A stretch of DNA of 64,000 nt from Sphingomonas edaphi. Its GTDB lineage: Bacteria > Pseudomonadota > Alphaproteobacteria > Sphingomonadales > Sphingomonadaceae. Every line of letters starts with the position of its first letter. Positions within the stretch are counted from its first letter, which is position 1. Positions 18,462-27,723 of the stretch are shown piece by piece. The notes beneath the pieces are model-generated. The model saw only the letters and a list, made by a program, of their open reading frames with translations. It had not been told where the DNA came from and ran no database searches. Both the position numbers and the translations under genes were made by a program. The stretch lies in the NCBI RefSeq assembly GCF_003583725.1, contig NZ_QXTF01000002.1, forward strand, positions 1-64,000. The letters are read 5' to 3'.

Positions 18462-19592
18462 TTGCTTCGAAACCTCCTTCTGGCTGCCGCGGCCGCGCCC
18501 GTTCTCGCCATTGCAACCTTGGCGGTTGCGCAAACTGCTCCTCAAGCGCCGCCCGCGCGCCAACTCCCAGCCGGGGCCAGCCTGAAGCTGGAGCAAGGCG
18601 AAGGGCGCGACGTCGCCGAGAAGCTGGCGACCGAACTGACTGCCAATTTCGTCTATGCCGATCAGGGCAGGGCTTACGCGACCATGCTTCGCGCCAATGC
18701 GGCATCAGGTCGGTACGACCAGGGAACGCGCCAAGAGCTCGCCGACCGGATGACCGAGGATCTCCAGGCAATCCAGAAGGACGGGCACCTGCATGTCGCG
18801 GTCGCCGAGGAGGAGGTGCGCGGGCAAGGCGGCGGTGGCCCCGGCATCCCCAAGCATTGGCCGCCACTGATCCAGTCGGCGAAGGAGATCGCACCCGGGA
18901 TCGCCTACATTCGCTTCACGGCCTTCATGTCTACGGACGAGGAAATCGCCGCCGTGCGCAAATTCATGAGCGAGCACCAAGACGCGAAGACCTTCATTTT
19001 CGACCTACGCAATCATCACGGCGGCCGGCTGGGCGAGATGGACGTCATCTTCCCTTATCTGTTTGCCACTAAGACACCGCTGGTGACGATGGAGATGCGC
19101 CGGTCAATTTTCGATGCGAACGGGTCGCCTTTCGGTGACGCCCCGACGCTGGAGATCGTCAAAGATGCCTCTTACATGCGCGCTACCCACTACGCCCTGC
19201 CGGGCGAAGCGACCCCGGCGCGCGATGCAAAGGTTTATCTGCTGACCTCGAACCGCACGGGGTCAGCCGGAGAGCATTTTTCGCTGGCGTTCAAGTCGAC
19301 AGGCCGCGCGATGCTGATTGGTGAAGCGACGGCGGGCGCCAATCATTTTGGCGGCATGACAGAGGTAGGCAAGAATTTCGCTGCCTTTATCCCCGTCGGC
19401 CGGACATTCGACATCAAGACCGGCAAGGATTGGGAAGGTGACGGCGTTGCCCCCGACATCGCGGTCGATCCGACGCAAGCGCTGGTCGTCGCCCTGGAAA
19501 AGGCGGGCCTCTCGCACGAGGAAGCCGTGCGGCTGAACGCAACGGAAATCCCCGCCGAGCCGGTCCACCGCGACAAGCTGAGGGCTCGCTAG
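18462..19592 (+). CDS. S41 family peptidase (IRBP/tricorn-like), start uncertain
   Basis: Predicted periplasmic serine peptidase, about 376 residues if translation starts at TTG 18462, which directly begins a signal-peptide-like sequence (LRNLLLAAAAAPVLAIATLAVAQ). The only in-frame ATG upstream (18306) would add 52 residues overlapping the small ORF. An N-terminal helical domain of Peptidase_S41_N type (about 45-120) is followed by the S41 catalytic domain with FDLRNHHGG, the Ser in NRTGSAGEHFS and IGEATAGANHFGG. There is no PDZ domain. The catalytic Lys of CtpA-type members is not seen, as in IRBP/tricorn-like S41 enzymes. The stop overlaps the lysK stop in a shared CTAG. Confidence 0.78.
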   Translation: MLRNLLLAAAAAPVLAIATLAVAQTAPQAPPARQLPAGASLKLEQGEGRDVAEKLATELTANFVYADQGRAYATMLRANAASGRYDQGTRQELADRMTEDLQAIQKDGHLHVAVAEEEVRGQGGGGPGIPKHWPPLIQSAKEIAPGIAYIRFTAFMSTDEEIAAVRKFMSEHQDAKTFIFDLRNHHGGRLGEMDVIFPYLFATKTPLVTMEMRRSIFDANGSPFGDAPTLEIVKDASYMRATHYALPGEATPARDAKVYLLTSNRTGSAGEHFSLAFKSTGRAMLIGEATAGANHFGGMTEVGKNFAAFIPVGRTFDIKTGKDWEGDGVAPDIAVDPTQALVVALEKAGLSHEEAVRLNATEIPAEPVHRDKLRAR

Positions 19593-21166
19593 GCGAGCGC
19601 CTCGGCGATCAGCTTTCGCGTGTTCTCGATACCGTAGAGCGCGATGAAGCTCCCCATGCGCGGTCCTTGGCTCGACCCGAGCAAGGTTTCGTACAGCGCC
19701 TGAAACCATTGTCGCAGGCTATCGAACTCGTACCGCTTGCCGACCTCGAACACGACATTTTGGATCTCGTCGCTCGATACGTCACGCGCGACCTTCGCCA
19801 GCTCTGAATCGAGGTCGGCCAGTGCTGCGCGCTCGACCTCGGTCGGCGGTCGCCGCTTCAGCGTGGGAACGACGAAGTCGCGGGCATAGTTGACCGCCAA
19901 GCCGATGAGCGCGTCGAGCTCCTCGTCCTGCTCTGGCGATGTTCCAGGCGCATATTTTTGGACGAACTTCCAGGCAATGTCCTTGTCCTGCACCCCCGGC
20001 AATGAAACCAGGTTGAGCAGCAGGCCGTACGTCAGGGGCAGTTCTCCTGCCGGCACATGGCCGCCGTGGATGTGGTGCACCGGATTGCCGAGCTTCTTGT
20101 CTGGCTCCTGTCCGGGATAATTACCACGGAACTGAAGATATTCGTCTACCGCGCGAGGGACGAGGCCGAGGTGAAGATTCTTGGCCTTCTTCGGTTCCCG
20201 ATAAAGGTAGAAGGCCAGGCTGTTATCCGACCCGTATGTCAGCCATTCCTCGAGGCTGAGGCCGTTGCCTTTGGACTTGGAGATCTTCTCGCCCTTTTCG
20301 TCGAGAAACATCTCGTAGATTAGGCCTTCCGGCTTGCGCCCGCCCAAGACCGCCGCGATTTTTCCTGACTGAATGCCGCTATCAGTCAGGTCCTTGCCGT
20401 ACATTTCATAATCAACGCCCAGCGCGACCCAGCGCATCGCCCAGTCCACCTTCCACTGAAGCTTGGACAGGCCGCCGAGCGCGCTCTGCTCGACCCGGCT
20501 TCCGTCCTCGTCGGTAAAGGCGATGATCCCCGCTTCGGCGTCCACCACGTCGACCGACACCTGCAAAACCCGCCCCGATGACGGCGAAATCGGCAGAACC
20601 GGCGAATAGGTTTGACGCCGCTCCTCGCGAAGGGTCGGCAGCATGATGTCCATGATATCGCCGAAGTGGCGAAGCACATTCTTTAGCGCGTCGTCGAAGC
20701 CGCCGTGGTTGTACTTTTCTGACGCCGAAACGAACTCATAGTTGAAGCCATATTGGTCCAGGAAACGGCGCAACATCGCATTATTGTGGTGCGCGAAGCT
20801 TTCGTCGTCGGTCGGGAAGGGATTGGGAATGCGCGACAGCGGCTTGCCGAGATTGGCCGCTAGAATGTCCGGATTGGGGACGTTGTCCGGGACCTTCCGC
20901 AGCCCGTCCATGTCGTCGCTGAACGCGATCAGTCGCGTCGGTGCGCCACCGGTCAGTTCCTCATAGGCACGGCGGACCATGGTGGTGCGCAGTACCTCGG
21001 TGAACGTACCGATGTGTGGCAGGCCCGACGGCCCATAACCCGTTTCGAACACCATTGGCCCGCCGTCTGGCTTGCCGTCGGGCCACCGCCTCACCAATTT
21101 CCGCGCCTCCTCATAAGGCCACGCCTTGCTGGTCATGGCGGCATTGCGGATTGCGTCGATGGTCAC
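19589..21166 (-). CDS. lysK: Lysyl-tRNA synthetase, class I
   Basis: Charges tRNA-Lys in the cytoplasm. This is the class I enzyme typical of alphaproteobacteria and archaea, unrelated to the class II LysS/LysU of E. coli. The HIGH signature appears as GLPHIGTF near residue 50 and KMSKS as KISKSKGN near residue 290; the length of 525 fits. The start chosen is GTG 21166 (TIDAIRNAAMTSKAWPYEEARKL), which has AAAGGG six bases upstream; an internal ATG at 21136 is the alternative. It is divergent from the DinG-like helicase by 44 bp and interlocked at its 3' end with the S41 peptidase (CTAG at 19589-19592). Confidence 0.95.
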   Translation of the reverse strand: MTIDAIRNAAMTSKAWPYEEARKLVRRWPDGKPDGGPMVFETGYGPSGLPHIGTFTEVLRTTMVRRAYEELTGGAPTRLIAFSDDMDGLRKVPDNVPNPDILAANLGKPLSRIPNPFPTDDESFAHHNNAMLRRFLDQYGFNYEFVSASEKYNHGGFDDALKNVLRHFGDIMDIMLPTLREERRQTYSPVLPISPSSGRVLQVSVDVVDAEAGIIAFTDEDGSRVEQSALGGLSKLQWKVDWAMRWVALGVDYEMYGKDLTDSGIQSGKIAAVLGGRKPEGLIYEMFLDEKGEKISKSKGNGLSLEEWLTYGSDNSLAFYLYREPKKAKNLHLGLVPRAVDEYLQFRGNYPGQEPDKKLGNPVHHIHGGHVPAGELPLTYGLLLNLVSLPGVQDKDIAWKFVQKYAPGTSPEQDEELDALIGLAVNYARDFVVPTLKRRPPTEVERAALADLDSELAKVARDVSSDEIQNVVFEVGKRYEFDSLRQWFQALYETLLGSSQGPRMGSFIALYGIENTRKLIAEALA

Positions 21167-21210
21167 TGTTGCCCTTTCGTTCCGGCTTGGCCAATGGTTA
21201 AGGACACGCC

Positions 21211-23952
21211 GTGGCCGTTCCTTTGCCTCTTCCCGCGCTTCACGCAACCCATGCCGGCATTTGGATCGCGGCAAGCGGGGACGTGCGCGAGGCGTCGCGC
21301 GGCGAAGCGATCGCGCGGCTGGCCGAAACGCCGCACATCCTGCTCAACGCGCCGATGGTCGGACAACGACTCGGCTATCCCGATGTGTCGGGCCTCGACG
21401 TGCTGGAGCTCTTTGCTTTCATCCATCCGGCCCGCTTCGTGGTGCCGACGGTCGCCGGTTTGGCAAGGGCGGTCGGGATCGAGCCTCCGTCCGGCGATGC
21501 CCAGGCTGCGGCGGCCCTGGCATCCATCGCCGAGGCGCTCCTGTCGCGCATGACTAAAGAGGAATGGGCAGAGCGCGAAGGCGCTTGGACGGTGAATGCA
21601 ACGCTTCAGCGGCTTGGATGGGGCTGGGCACCCTTCGTCGGGCAACGGTTGGCCAAGCCGGAGCGAGGCGAACGCATGTTGTTCTCCCGTCTTCCGCAAT
21701 GGGAGGACCAGGCGGAACGTCCGCAGCCACGAACGGTCTCGATTCCTGTTGCCGATGCGCAGGCGAGATTGGCTGAGCTGACCGGAAGGGACGCGGAGCC
21801 ACGCGCTGGACAACGGGCGATGTCCGGCGAGTCTGTCGCCATCTTCGCTCCGCGCCGGGCGCCTGGCGAACCGAATATGCTGCTAGCCGAAGCCGGAACC
21901 GGGATCGGCAAGACGTTGGCCTATCTCGCGCCGGCCTCGCTCTGGGCCGAGCGCGCGGGCGGAACGGTCTGGGTTTCGACCTTCACCAAGGCCCTCCAGC
22001 GGCAACTCGACGCCGAAGGCGGCCGCCTGTTCGCGGACGAGCATGAGCGCAACCGGCGCATAGTGATCCGTAAAGGTCGTGAAAATTATCTATGCCTCCT
22101 TAACCTGGAAGACGCGATGCAGGGCGCGTTTTCCGGCCGCGCGGCTGTTCTGGCGCAACTCGTCGGGCGGTGGGCCGCCTACACCAAGGATGGCGACATG
22201 GTCGGCGGCGACCTTCCGGGCTGGCTGCCCAGCTTGTTCCGCCGGGCGGGGGCAACCGCTTTGACTGACCGGCGCGGCGAATGTGTCTACGCGGGTTGTC
22301 CGCATTATCGGAAATGCTTCATCGAGCGAGCCGAGCGGGCGGGCCGGGAGGCTGATCTCGTAATCGCCAACCATGCGCTGGTCATGATCAATGCCGCGCG
22401 CGGGCGTCCCGATGCGCCGACGCGAATTGTGTTCGACGAGGGCCACCATTTGTTCGATGCGGCGGACGCGACTTTTTCCGCCGCGCTGACTGGGCAGGAG
22501 GCGATTGAGCTCCGCCGCTGGATCGTCGGACCCGAAGGGAAATCGCGTGGGCGCCGGCGCGGCCTGTCGGCACGCCTGCTCGATGTCTGCAGCTACGACG
22601 ACCAAGGCGCGACCGCACTGGAAGCTGCGGTCGAGGCGGCGCGGGCGCTGCCTTCGGACGGCTGGCTCGCGCGGCTGGCGGAAGACGATCCGTTCGGCCC
22701 GGTGGAGGCACTACTCGCAGAGGTTCGGGGCACGGTATATGCGCGCTCGAAGGCGCAGGAAGCGGGCTACGGACTCGAAACTGAACTTGCCGAGCCCGAC
22801 GGCAGCCTCGTCTCCGCTGCCGCAGCGGCGATGGAAGCGCTCGAGGTATTGGCGAAGCCGCTTGCCGCACTCGCCCGAAGGCTCGAAGCGATTATCGAGG
22901 ACGCTCCCGACTGGCTCGACTCCCAGGCGCGGGCACGTGTCGAAGGCGCGATCAGCGGCCTATCGTGGCGTCGCGAAACGCTGGGCGCCTGGATTGCGCT
23001 GCTCGGCCGGATCGGCGGCATTGCTGATCCCGATTATGTCGACTGGCTGGCGATTGATCGCGTCGAGGGGCGGGAATATGACATGGGCATCCATCGCCAC
23101 TGGCTCGACCCGACGCGGCCCCTGGCACGGGCAGTGCTGGAGCCGGCGCATGGCGTGCTGGTCACTTCCGCGACGCTTCGCGGGAGCGAGGGCTGGCCCA
23201 GCGCCGACGCTCGCACCGGGGCCCTGCACCTTCCCGGCCCGGTCGCCCATTTCGAAGCAGCGAGCCCGTTCGATTATCGCACTCAGTCCGAGGTACTGAT
23301 CGTCAACGATATTGGGCGAAACGATGTCGCGGGCTTGGCCGGCGCATACGCCCGCCTGATCGAGGCAGCAGGAGGTGGGACGCTCGGCCTTTTCACCGCC
23401 ATTCAGCGTTTGCGAGCCGTTCACGCCCGTATTGCCGACCGGCTGGCGCGGGCCGGGCTGCCACTGTTGGCCCAACACGTTGATCCGATCGATACGGGCA
23501 CGCTCGTCGACATTTTTCGTGATGATCCGCGTGCTTCGCTGCTCGGTACCGATGCGCTCCGGGACGGCGTGGACGTACCGGGCGACTCGCTACGGCTTGT
23601 CGTTATGGAGCGCGTGCCTTGGCCGCGGCCGACAGTATTGCATGCAGCTCGGAAACTCGCTGGCGGTGGAAGTGCTTACGACGATCGCGTCGTCCGCGCA
23701 CGGCTGGCTCAGGCGTTCGGTCGGCTGATCCGCCGCCAAGGAGATCGTGGGCTGTTCGTCATCTTAGCGAGTGCCCTCCCTTCGCGGTTGCTGACCGCTT
23801 TCCCGCCGGAGGTCAGCATTTCGCGGCTTCCACTCGATGAAGCGCTGGTACGCGTGCGCGAACGACTATTCGGCGAGGGCTGCAGCGAGCTGGTCGCGAA
23901 TGGCCCCAAGGCGCGCGAGGTCGATACCGCTGGTATGAGCGACCGGTTCTGA
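21211..23952 (+). CDS. DinG/XPD-like Fe-S ATP-dependent DNA helicase
   Basis: Superfamily 2 helicase of 913 residues. Walker A is EAGTGIGKT (about 228-236). The iron-sulfur cluster is predicted from Cys295, Cys358, Cys363 and Cys369 (NYLC...[15 protein letters not shown]). The Walker B box is DEGH ([10 protein letters not shown]), and helicase motifs VTSATLRG and QAFGRLIRR follow. The N-terminal ~200 residues have no clear motif. DinG/XPD proteins unwind 5'-3' and resolve D-loops, R-loops or G-quadruplexes during repair. The start is GTG at 21211 with AAGGA six bases upstream. The 3' end overlaps the merR-type gene on the other strand by 87 bp. Confidence 0.92.
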   Translation: MAVPLPLPALHATHAGIWIAASGDVREASRGEAIARLAETPHILLNAPMVGQRLGYPDVSGLDVLELFAFIHPARFVVPTVAGLARAVGIEPPSGDAQAAAALASIAEALLSRMTKEEWAEREGAWTVNATLQRLGWGWAPFVGQRLAKPERGERMLFSRLPQWEDQAERPQPRTVSIPVADAQARLAELTGRDAEPRAGQRAMSGESVAIFAPRRAPGEPNMLLAEAGTGIGKTLAYLAPASLWAERAGGTVWVSTFTKALQRQLDAEGGRLFADEHERNRRIVIRKGRENYLCLLNLEDAMQGAFSGRAAVLAQLVGRWAAYTKDGDMVGGDLPGWLPSLFRRAGATALTDRRGECVYAGCPHYRKCFIERAERAGREADLVIANHALVMINAARGRPDAPTRIVFDEGHHLFDAADATFSAALTGQEAIELRRWIVGPEGKSRGRRRGLSARLLDVCSYDDQGATALEAAVEAARALPSDGWLARLAEDDPFGPVEALLAEVRGTVYARSKAQEAGYGLETELAEPDGSLVSAAAAAMEALEVLAKPLAALARRLEAIIEDAPDWLDSQARARVEGAISGLSWRRETLGAWIALLGRIGGIADPDYVDWLAIDRVEGREYDMGIHRHWLDPTRPLARAVLEPAHGVLVTSATLRGSEGWPSADARTGALHLPGPVAHFEAASPFDYRTQSEVLIVNDIGRNDVAGLAGAYARLIEAAGGGTLGLFTAIQRLRAVHARIADRLARAGLPLLAQHVDPIDTGTLVDIFRDDPRASLLGTDALRDGVDVPGDSLRLVVMERVPWPRPTVLHAARKLAGGGSAYDDRVVRARLAQAFGRLIRRQGDRGLFVILASALPSRLLTAFPPEVSISRLPLDEALVRVRERLFGEGCSELVANGPKAREVDTAGMSDRF

Positions 23953-24261
23953 AACTAGCGGAGCGGGCGTCACAGCCGCCACCGTCGGCGCTGGCGGCGC
24001 ATCGCTGGCTGGGGCCTTGTCCTTCAGGAGCTTCTGGACGCCGCGGACCGTATAACCTTCTTCATTCAAAAGGCGGTTGATCCGCCGCGCAAGCGCTACG
24101 TCGGCCGGCCGGTAATAGCGACGGTTCCCTGCCCGCTGAAGCGGGCGGAGTTGGGGAAATTTTGATTCCCAGTAACGCAGGATATGTTGGGCGACGCCGA
24201 GCTCGTCGCTAAGCTCGCCGATCGTGCGGAATGCGTCCGGGGCCTTTTCGCCGGTCGCCAT
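23866..24261 (-). CDS. MerR family transcriptional regulator (downstream of ihfA)
   Basis: Short MerR-type protein of 131 residues. The winged HTH is at about 10-80 ([28 protein letters not shown]...RRYYRPADV...[10 protein letters not shown]). A low-complexity Ala/Pro linker and a short C-terminal helix follow, with no cysteine metal site. A MerR gene directly after ihfA is a conserved arrangement in alphaproteobacteria. It starts 10 bp after the ihfA stop and is probably cotranscribed with it. Its last 87 bases lie antisense inside the helicase gene. The effector is unknown. Confidence 0.9.
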   Translation of the reverse strand: MATGEKAPDAFRTIGELSDELGVAQHILRYWESKFPQLRPLQRAGNRRYYRPADVALARRINRLLNEEGYTVRGVQKLLKDKAPASDAPPAPTVAAVTPAPLVSEPVAHTSGIDLARLGAIRDQLAAALAE

Positions 24262-24271
24262 CCTGCGATCC

Positions 24272-24595
24272 TTACTTCGCGATCCGGTCGCGCATGATTT
24301 GGCTTGCGCGGAAAGTCATCACGCGCCGCGGTGCGATGGGCACCTCGACGCCCGTCTTGGGATTGCGGCCGACCCGCTCACCCTTGTCGCGCAGGATAAA
24401 GGTGCCAAAGCCCGAAATCTTGACATTCTGGCCTTCGCTAAGTGCGTGGCACATGTGGTACAGTACACGCTCCACCATGCTCGCGCTTTCGGCGCGCGAA
24501 ACGCCGAGCCGGTTGTGGACGATGTCGGACAGGTCAGCACGGGTTAGCGTACCCGCGTGAATACCGTTCGAACGGGCAACACCCGCATCCGCCAT
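24272..24595 (-). CDS. ihfA: Integration host factor subunit alpha
   Basis: DNA-bending nucleoid protein of 107 residues, one half of the IHF heterodimer. It shows [22 protein letters not shown], the VKISGFGTF beta-arm base and [12 protein letters not shown] with the DNA-intercalating Pro region, ending in the [11 protein letters not shown] helix. A short family-atypical N-terminal extension (about 15 residues) precedes the core. The start at 24595 has GGAG seven bases upstream. It is the fourth gene of the rpmF-plsX-fabH-ihfA-merR group, separated from fabH by 103 bp that may hold its own promoter. Confidence 0.95.
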   Translation of the reverse strand: MADAGVARSNGIHAGTLTRADLSDIVHNRLGVSRAESASMVERVLYHMCHALSEGQNVKISGFGTFILRDKGERVGRNPKTGVEVPIAPRRVMTFRASQIMRDRIAK

Positions 24596-24698
24596 ATTGA
24601 TTCTCCGCCCCCATGTTACGCCCGATCGGCGCCACTCGTTACGCTATCGCAAAGTGTGACCGTCGGCAAATCGACTTTTGCCAGTTTTTCCAAGTAGT

Positions 24699-25658
24699 TC
24701 AATAGCGAAGCGCGGCTGCTCCCCACGTGAAGCCACCGCCCATCGCTTCCAGCACGAGCAGATCGCCACGCTTGATTCGCCCGTCGCGAACGGCAGTATC
24801 GAGCGCGAGCGGGACCGAGGCAGCCGACGTATTGGCATGGCGATCCACGGTGACGATGACCTTTTCGGGCGAAAGCCCCAACTTCTTCGCTGTCGCGTCA
24901 AGAATTCGCGCGTTGGCCTGGTGCGGCACCACCCAGTCGACATCAGCCGGCGTGAGGCCTTCCGTGTCGAGTACTTCGCGAAGCACGTCGGCCAGGTTGA
25001 CCACCGCGTGCCGGAAAACCTCCCGGCCCTTCATGCGCAGCTTGCCGACCGTACCGGTGGTAGATGGTCCACCGTCGACATAGAGAAGTTCGTTATGCCG
25101 CCCGTCAGCGTGCAGCTTTGTCGAAAGGATGCCGGAGTCGCCTTCTTCCGCTTCCAGCACCAGCGCCCCCGCGCCGTCGCCGAACAACACGCAGGTTGTG
25201 CGGTCTTCCCAGTCCAGAATTCGGCTGAATGTTTCGGCGCCGATGACCAGTGCCCGCTTGGCGTTTCCGCCGCGAAGCATTGAGTCGGCAACGCTGAGCG
25301 CATAGAGAAAACCGGTGCAGACCGCGTGGACGTCGAACGCCACGCAATCCGAGATTCCAAGCATTGCCTGCACTTTTGTGGCCGACGACGGGAAGGTCTG
25401 GTCAGGCGTCGCGGTGGCAAGCACGATCAGGCCAATGTCGTTCGGCTGCAGGCCCGCGGCATCCAGCGCCTTGCGGGCCGCTTCTGCCGCAAGGGTCGCG
25501 GTCGTTTCGCCTTCGCCGGCGACATAGCGGCTGCGAATGCCCGTGCGCTCGACGATCCAATCGTCGGACGTATCGACCATGCGGGCCAATTCTTCATTGT
25601 CGATGCGTCGAGCAGGAAGCGCCGAACCCGTACCCTTAACAACGGAACGAAGGGTCAT
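24699..25658 (-). CDS. fabH: 3-oxoacyl-ACP synthase III (KAS III)
   Basis: Condenses acetyl-CoA (or another short acyl-CoA) with malonyl-ACP to initiate type II fatty acid synthesis. It is 319 residues, the standard length. The catalytic triad is Cys114 (AVCTGFLYA), His246 (VVPHQAN) and Asn276 (RHANTSAAS), and the [10 protein letters not shown] glycine loop is present. Its start codon overlaps the plsX stop by four bases, so the two are translationally coupled, as in many bacteria. Confidence 0.97.
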   Translation of the reverse strand: MTLRSVVKGTGSALPARRIDNEELARMVDTSDDWIVERTGIRSRYVAGEGETTATLAAEAARKALDAAGLQPNDIGLIVLATATPDQTFPSSATKVQAMLGISDCVAFDVHAVCTGFLYALSVADSMLRGGNAKRALVIGAETFSRILDWEDRTTCVLFGDGAGALVLEAEEGDSGILSTKLHADGRHNELLYVDGGPSTTGTVGKLRMKGREVFRHAVVNLADVLREVLDTEGLTPADVDWVVPHQANARILDATAKKLGLSPEKVIVTVDRHANTSAASVPLALDTAVRDGRIKRGDLLVLEAMGGGFTWGAAALRY

Positions 25659-26704
25659 TCGGCGGCCTCGTCTGAAAATGTGTGGGCGCGGAAATTGTCG
25701 AGATCCTCGCCGATCTTTCGCGTGATGTCGTTGCGAACCATCGATGACGCCACGTTGATGGCGTTGGCCACGCCCTTGTAATTGGCGCCGCCGTGGCTCT
25801 TCACGACCAAGCCGTTGAGGCCCAGGAATACCGCGCCGTTATGATTGTTGGGGTCGAGGTGGACCTTGAGCAGGTTGAGCGCCGGCTTCGACAGCGCAAA
25901 CCCGGCCTTGGACCGGAGCGATGAGGTAAAAGCGCGGCGCAAGAGGTCAGTTACGAAGCGCGCAGTGCCTTCAGCAGTCTTCAGGGCGATGTTGCCCGAA
26001 AATCCATCGGTGACGACGACATCGACATCGCCACGCGAAAGCCGGTCGCCCTCGGTAAACCCTTCGAATCGGAAGGGCAGGTAATCGGCCTCGCGCAGAA
26101 GCGCGGCGGCTTTCTTTAATTCGCCCGTACCCTTGAGCTCTTCGGTGCCAATGTTGAGGAGTTTTACGCGCGGCTTCGAAAGGCTGAGCACGGTCCGTGC
26201 GTAGGCCGATCCCATTACGGCAAACTGGACGAGGTTCTGGGCGTCGCACTCGGTATTCGCGCCGAGATCGAGCATCACGCAGTCGGTGTTGCCCAGAGTT
26301 GGAAGTAATGCGGCGAGCGCGGGGCGGTCGATGCCGGGCATGGTTCGCAGCGCGAGCTTCGACATCGCCATCAGCGCGCCGGTGTTGCCGCCCGACAGGG
26401 CGGCATCGGCCGCGCCCGTCTTCACCGCGTTGATCGCCAGCCCCATCGACGTGGTCTTAGCGCGGCGGATGGCCTGACTCGGCTTTTCCGATGATTCGAT
26501 GGCGTCGGTGGTGTGGTGGATCGTCACCGCTTCGACTAGCGGGCGATGCTTTTCCAGCTCCGGCGCGATTTTCGATTCGTCGCCGAACAGCTCGAACCGA
26601 AGCGACTTGTCCCTGCGGCGCGCACGGGCCATCCCGGCGATCATCACCGCCGGGCCGATATCTCCACCCATGGCGTCAATCGCGATGCGCGGGCCATTAG
26701 CCAT
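25655..26704 (-). CDS. plsX: Phosphate acyltransferase PlsX
   Basis: Converts acyl-ACP to acyl-phosphate for phospholipid synthesis; a peripheral membrane enzyme. It is 349 residues, starting [16 protein letters not shown], the diagnostic PlsX N-terminus, with [44 protein letters not shown] and [15 protein letters not shown] following. The gene lies 29 bp after rpmF and overlaps fabH by four bases (ATGA). Grouping of plsX with rpmF and fabH ties membrane lipid synthesis to ribosome production and is widely conserved. Confidence 0.97.
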   Translation of the reverse strand: MANGPRIAIDAMGGDIGPAVMIAGMARARRRDKSLRFELFGDESKIAPELEKHRPLVEAVTIHHTTDAIESSEKPSQAIRRAKTTSMGLAINAVKTGAADAALSGGNTGALMAMSKLALRTMPGIDRPALAALLPTLGNTDCVMLDLGANTECDAQNLVQFAVMGSAYARTVLSLSKPRVKLLNIGTEELKGTGELKKAAALLREADYLPFRFEGFTEGDRLSRGDVDVVVTDGFSGNIALKTAEGTARFVTDLLRRAFTSSLRSKAGFALSKPALNLLKVHLDPNNHNGAVFLGLNGLVVKSHGGANYKGVANAINVASSMVRNDITRKIGEDLDNFRAHTFSDEAAE

Positions 26705-26733
26705 GCTTGGCTGCCCCTCGTCCGCGATGCCGC

Positions 26734-26913
26734 TCAGGCCTCGGTCGAAACGATCTCGCGGCCGTTATAGTGGCCGCAGGCCGAGCAGAGGTTGTGCGGG
26801 AGCTTCAGCTCGCCACAGTTCGGGCATTCCTGGAAGCTGGCCGGGCTCAGCGCATGATGGCTGCGGCGCATATTGCGCTTCGAGGGCGAGGTCTTTCTCT
26901 TAGGGACGGCCAT
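26734..26913 (-). CDS. rpmF: 50S ribosomal protein L32
   Basis: A 59-residue ribosomal protein, translated by hand because it is short. It begins [20 protein letters not shown], the highly conserved L32 start, and carries a CPNC...CSAC four-cysteine zinc ribbon (Cys30, Cys33, Cys43, Cys46). The AAGGAAGAG sequence in the leader is its ribosome site. It is the first gene of the leftward rpmF-plsX-fabH-ihfA-merR group. Upstream lie a candidate promoter and a possible attenuator hairpin. Confidence 0.96.
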   Translation of the reverse strand: MAVPKRKTSPSKRNMRRSHHALSPASFQECPNCGELKLPHNLCSACGHYNGREIVSTEA

Positions 26914-26939
26914 CTCGGCTCTTCCTTAAAATCGCGGTC

Positions 26940-26964
26940 AAAAAAATTGGCGACTCTCCTCGCC
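26940..26964 (-). terminator. Terminator-like hairpin in the rpmF leader, possible attenuator
   Basis: Read on the minus strand, GGCGA (26964-26960) and TCGCC (26953-26949) form a 5-bp GC-rich stem around GGAGAG, followed by AA and seven T residues (26946-26940). It lies between the candidate promoter (27018-27045) and the rpmF start, 27 bases upstream of it. It could attenuate the operon or stop transcripts arriving from the hydrolase genes. The short stem limits confidence. Confidence 0.4.
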
Positions 26965-27017
26965 CAGCTCATCGGGTAACCCCGCGGCGGCGGCCGGATC
27001 GTCGCGAACGAAGGCGC

Positions 27018-27045
27018 CCTATAGCGAAATCATGGGCAGACGCAA
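27018..27045 (-). promoter_or_regulatory. Candidate promoter for the rpmF operon
   Basis: On the minus strand TTGCGT (27045-27040) and TATAGG (27023-27018) are spaced by 16 bp, about 105 bp upstream of the rpmF start. The hexamers agree with the TTG and TATA cores of housekeeping sigma promoters. It lies in the 137-bp gap between the metallo-beta-lactamase gene and rpmF. Confidence 0.4.
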
Positions 27046-27050
27046 GCGCT

Positions 27051-27713
27051 TCACGCCTTCGCGAGAACGCGATCCGCCACGAAGGGGTTGCTCGCCCGTT
27101 CATGGCCAAAGGTGGACATGGGGCCGTGACCGGGAACGAAATGAGTGTCGTCGCCCATCGGCCACAGACGCTGGGTGATCGAATCGAGGAGTTGCTGGTG
27201 ATTGCCCCGTGGGAAATCGGTCCGTCCGATCGATCCCTGGAACAGCACGTCGCCGACCAGCGCCAGCTTCGATTCGGCGTGGTGGAAAACGATATGGCCC
27301 GGCGTGTGGCCGGGGCAGTGGCGGACGTTGAGCGTAAGGTTGCCGACGGTCAGGGTATCGCCATCGACCAGGTAGCGGTCTGACTGGAACGGTTTCCCGA
27401 CGACTCCGTAGCGATGGCCGTCATCTTCAAGCCGGGAAATCCAGAACAGGTCGTCCTCGTGCGGACCCTCGATGGGAACGCCCAGTTCCTCCGCCAAAAT
27501 ACCGGCCGACCCGCAATGATCGATGTGGCCGTGGGTCAAGATGATCTTCTCGACCGTCACGCCATGTTCCGCCGCCGCCGACTTCAGCCGGTCGAGATCG
27601 CCGCCCGGGTCGCAGAATGCGCCTTTCATCGTCTCAGTGCACCAAAGCAGCGTGCAATTCTGCTGCAACGGAGTGACCGGCACGATCACGGCGCGGAGCG
27701 GCGGACTGGACAT
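27051..27713 (-). CDS. Metallo-beta-lactamase fold hydrolase, glyoxalase II-like
   Basis: Soluble hydrolase of 220 residues. The zinc site is HGHIDH (His61, His63, Asp65, His66), with further ligands in CPGHTPGH and VGDVLFQGSIGRTDFP, and a late His in FVPGHGP. This set matches the short glyoxalase II-like (GloB/YcbL-type) branch that hydrolyses thioesters such as S-lactoylglutathione. The C-terminal helical glutathione-binding domain of true GloB is absent, so the substrate is open. It lies 10 bp downstream of the M19 dipeptidase on the same strand and is probably cotranscribed. Confidence 0.9.
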   Translation of the reverse strand: MSSPPLRAVIVPVTPLQQNCTLLWCTETMKGAFCDPGGDLDRLKSAAAEHGVTVEKIILTHGHIDHCGSAGILAEELGVPIEGPHEDDLFWISRLEDDGHRYGVVGKPFQSDRYLVDGDTLTVGNLTLNVRHCPGHTPGHIVFHHAESKLALVGDVLFQGSIGRTDFPRGNHQQLLDSITQRLWPMGDDTHFVPGHGPMSTFGHERASNPFVADRVLAKA

Positions 27714-27723
27714 GTCGCTGGGC

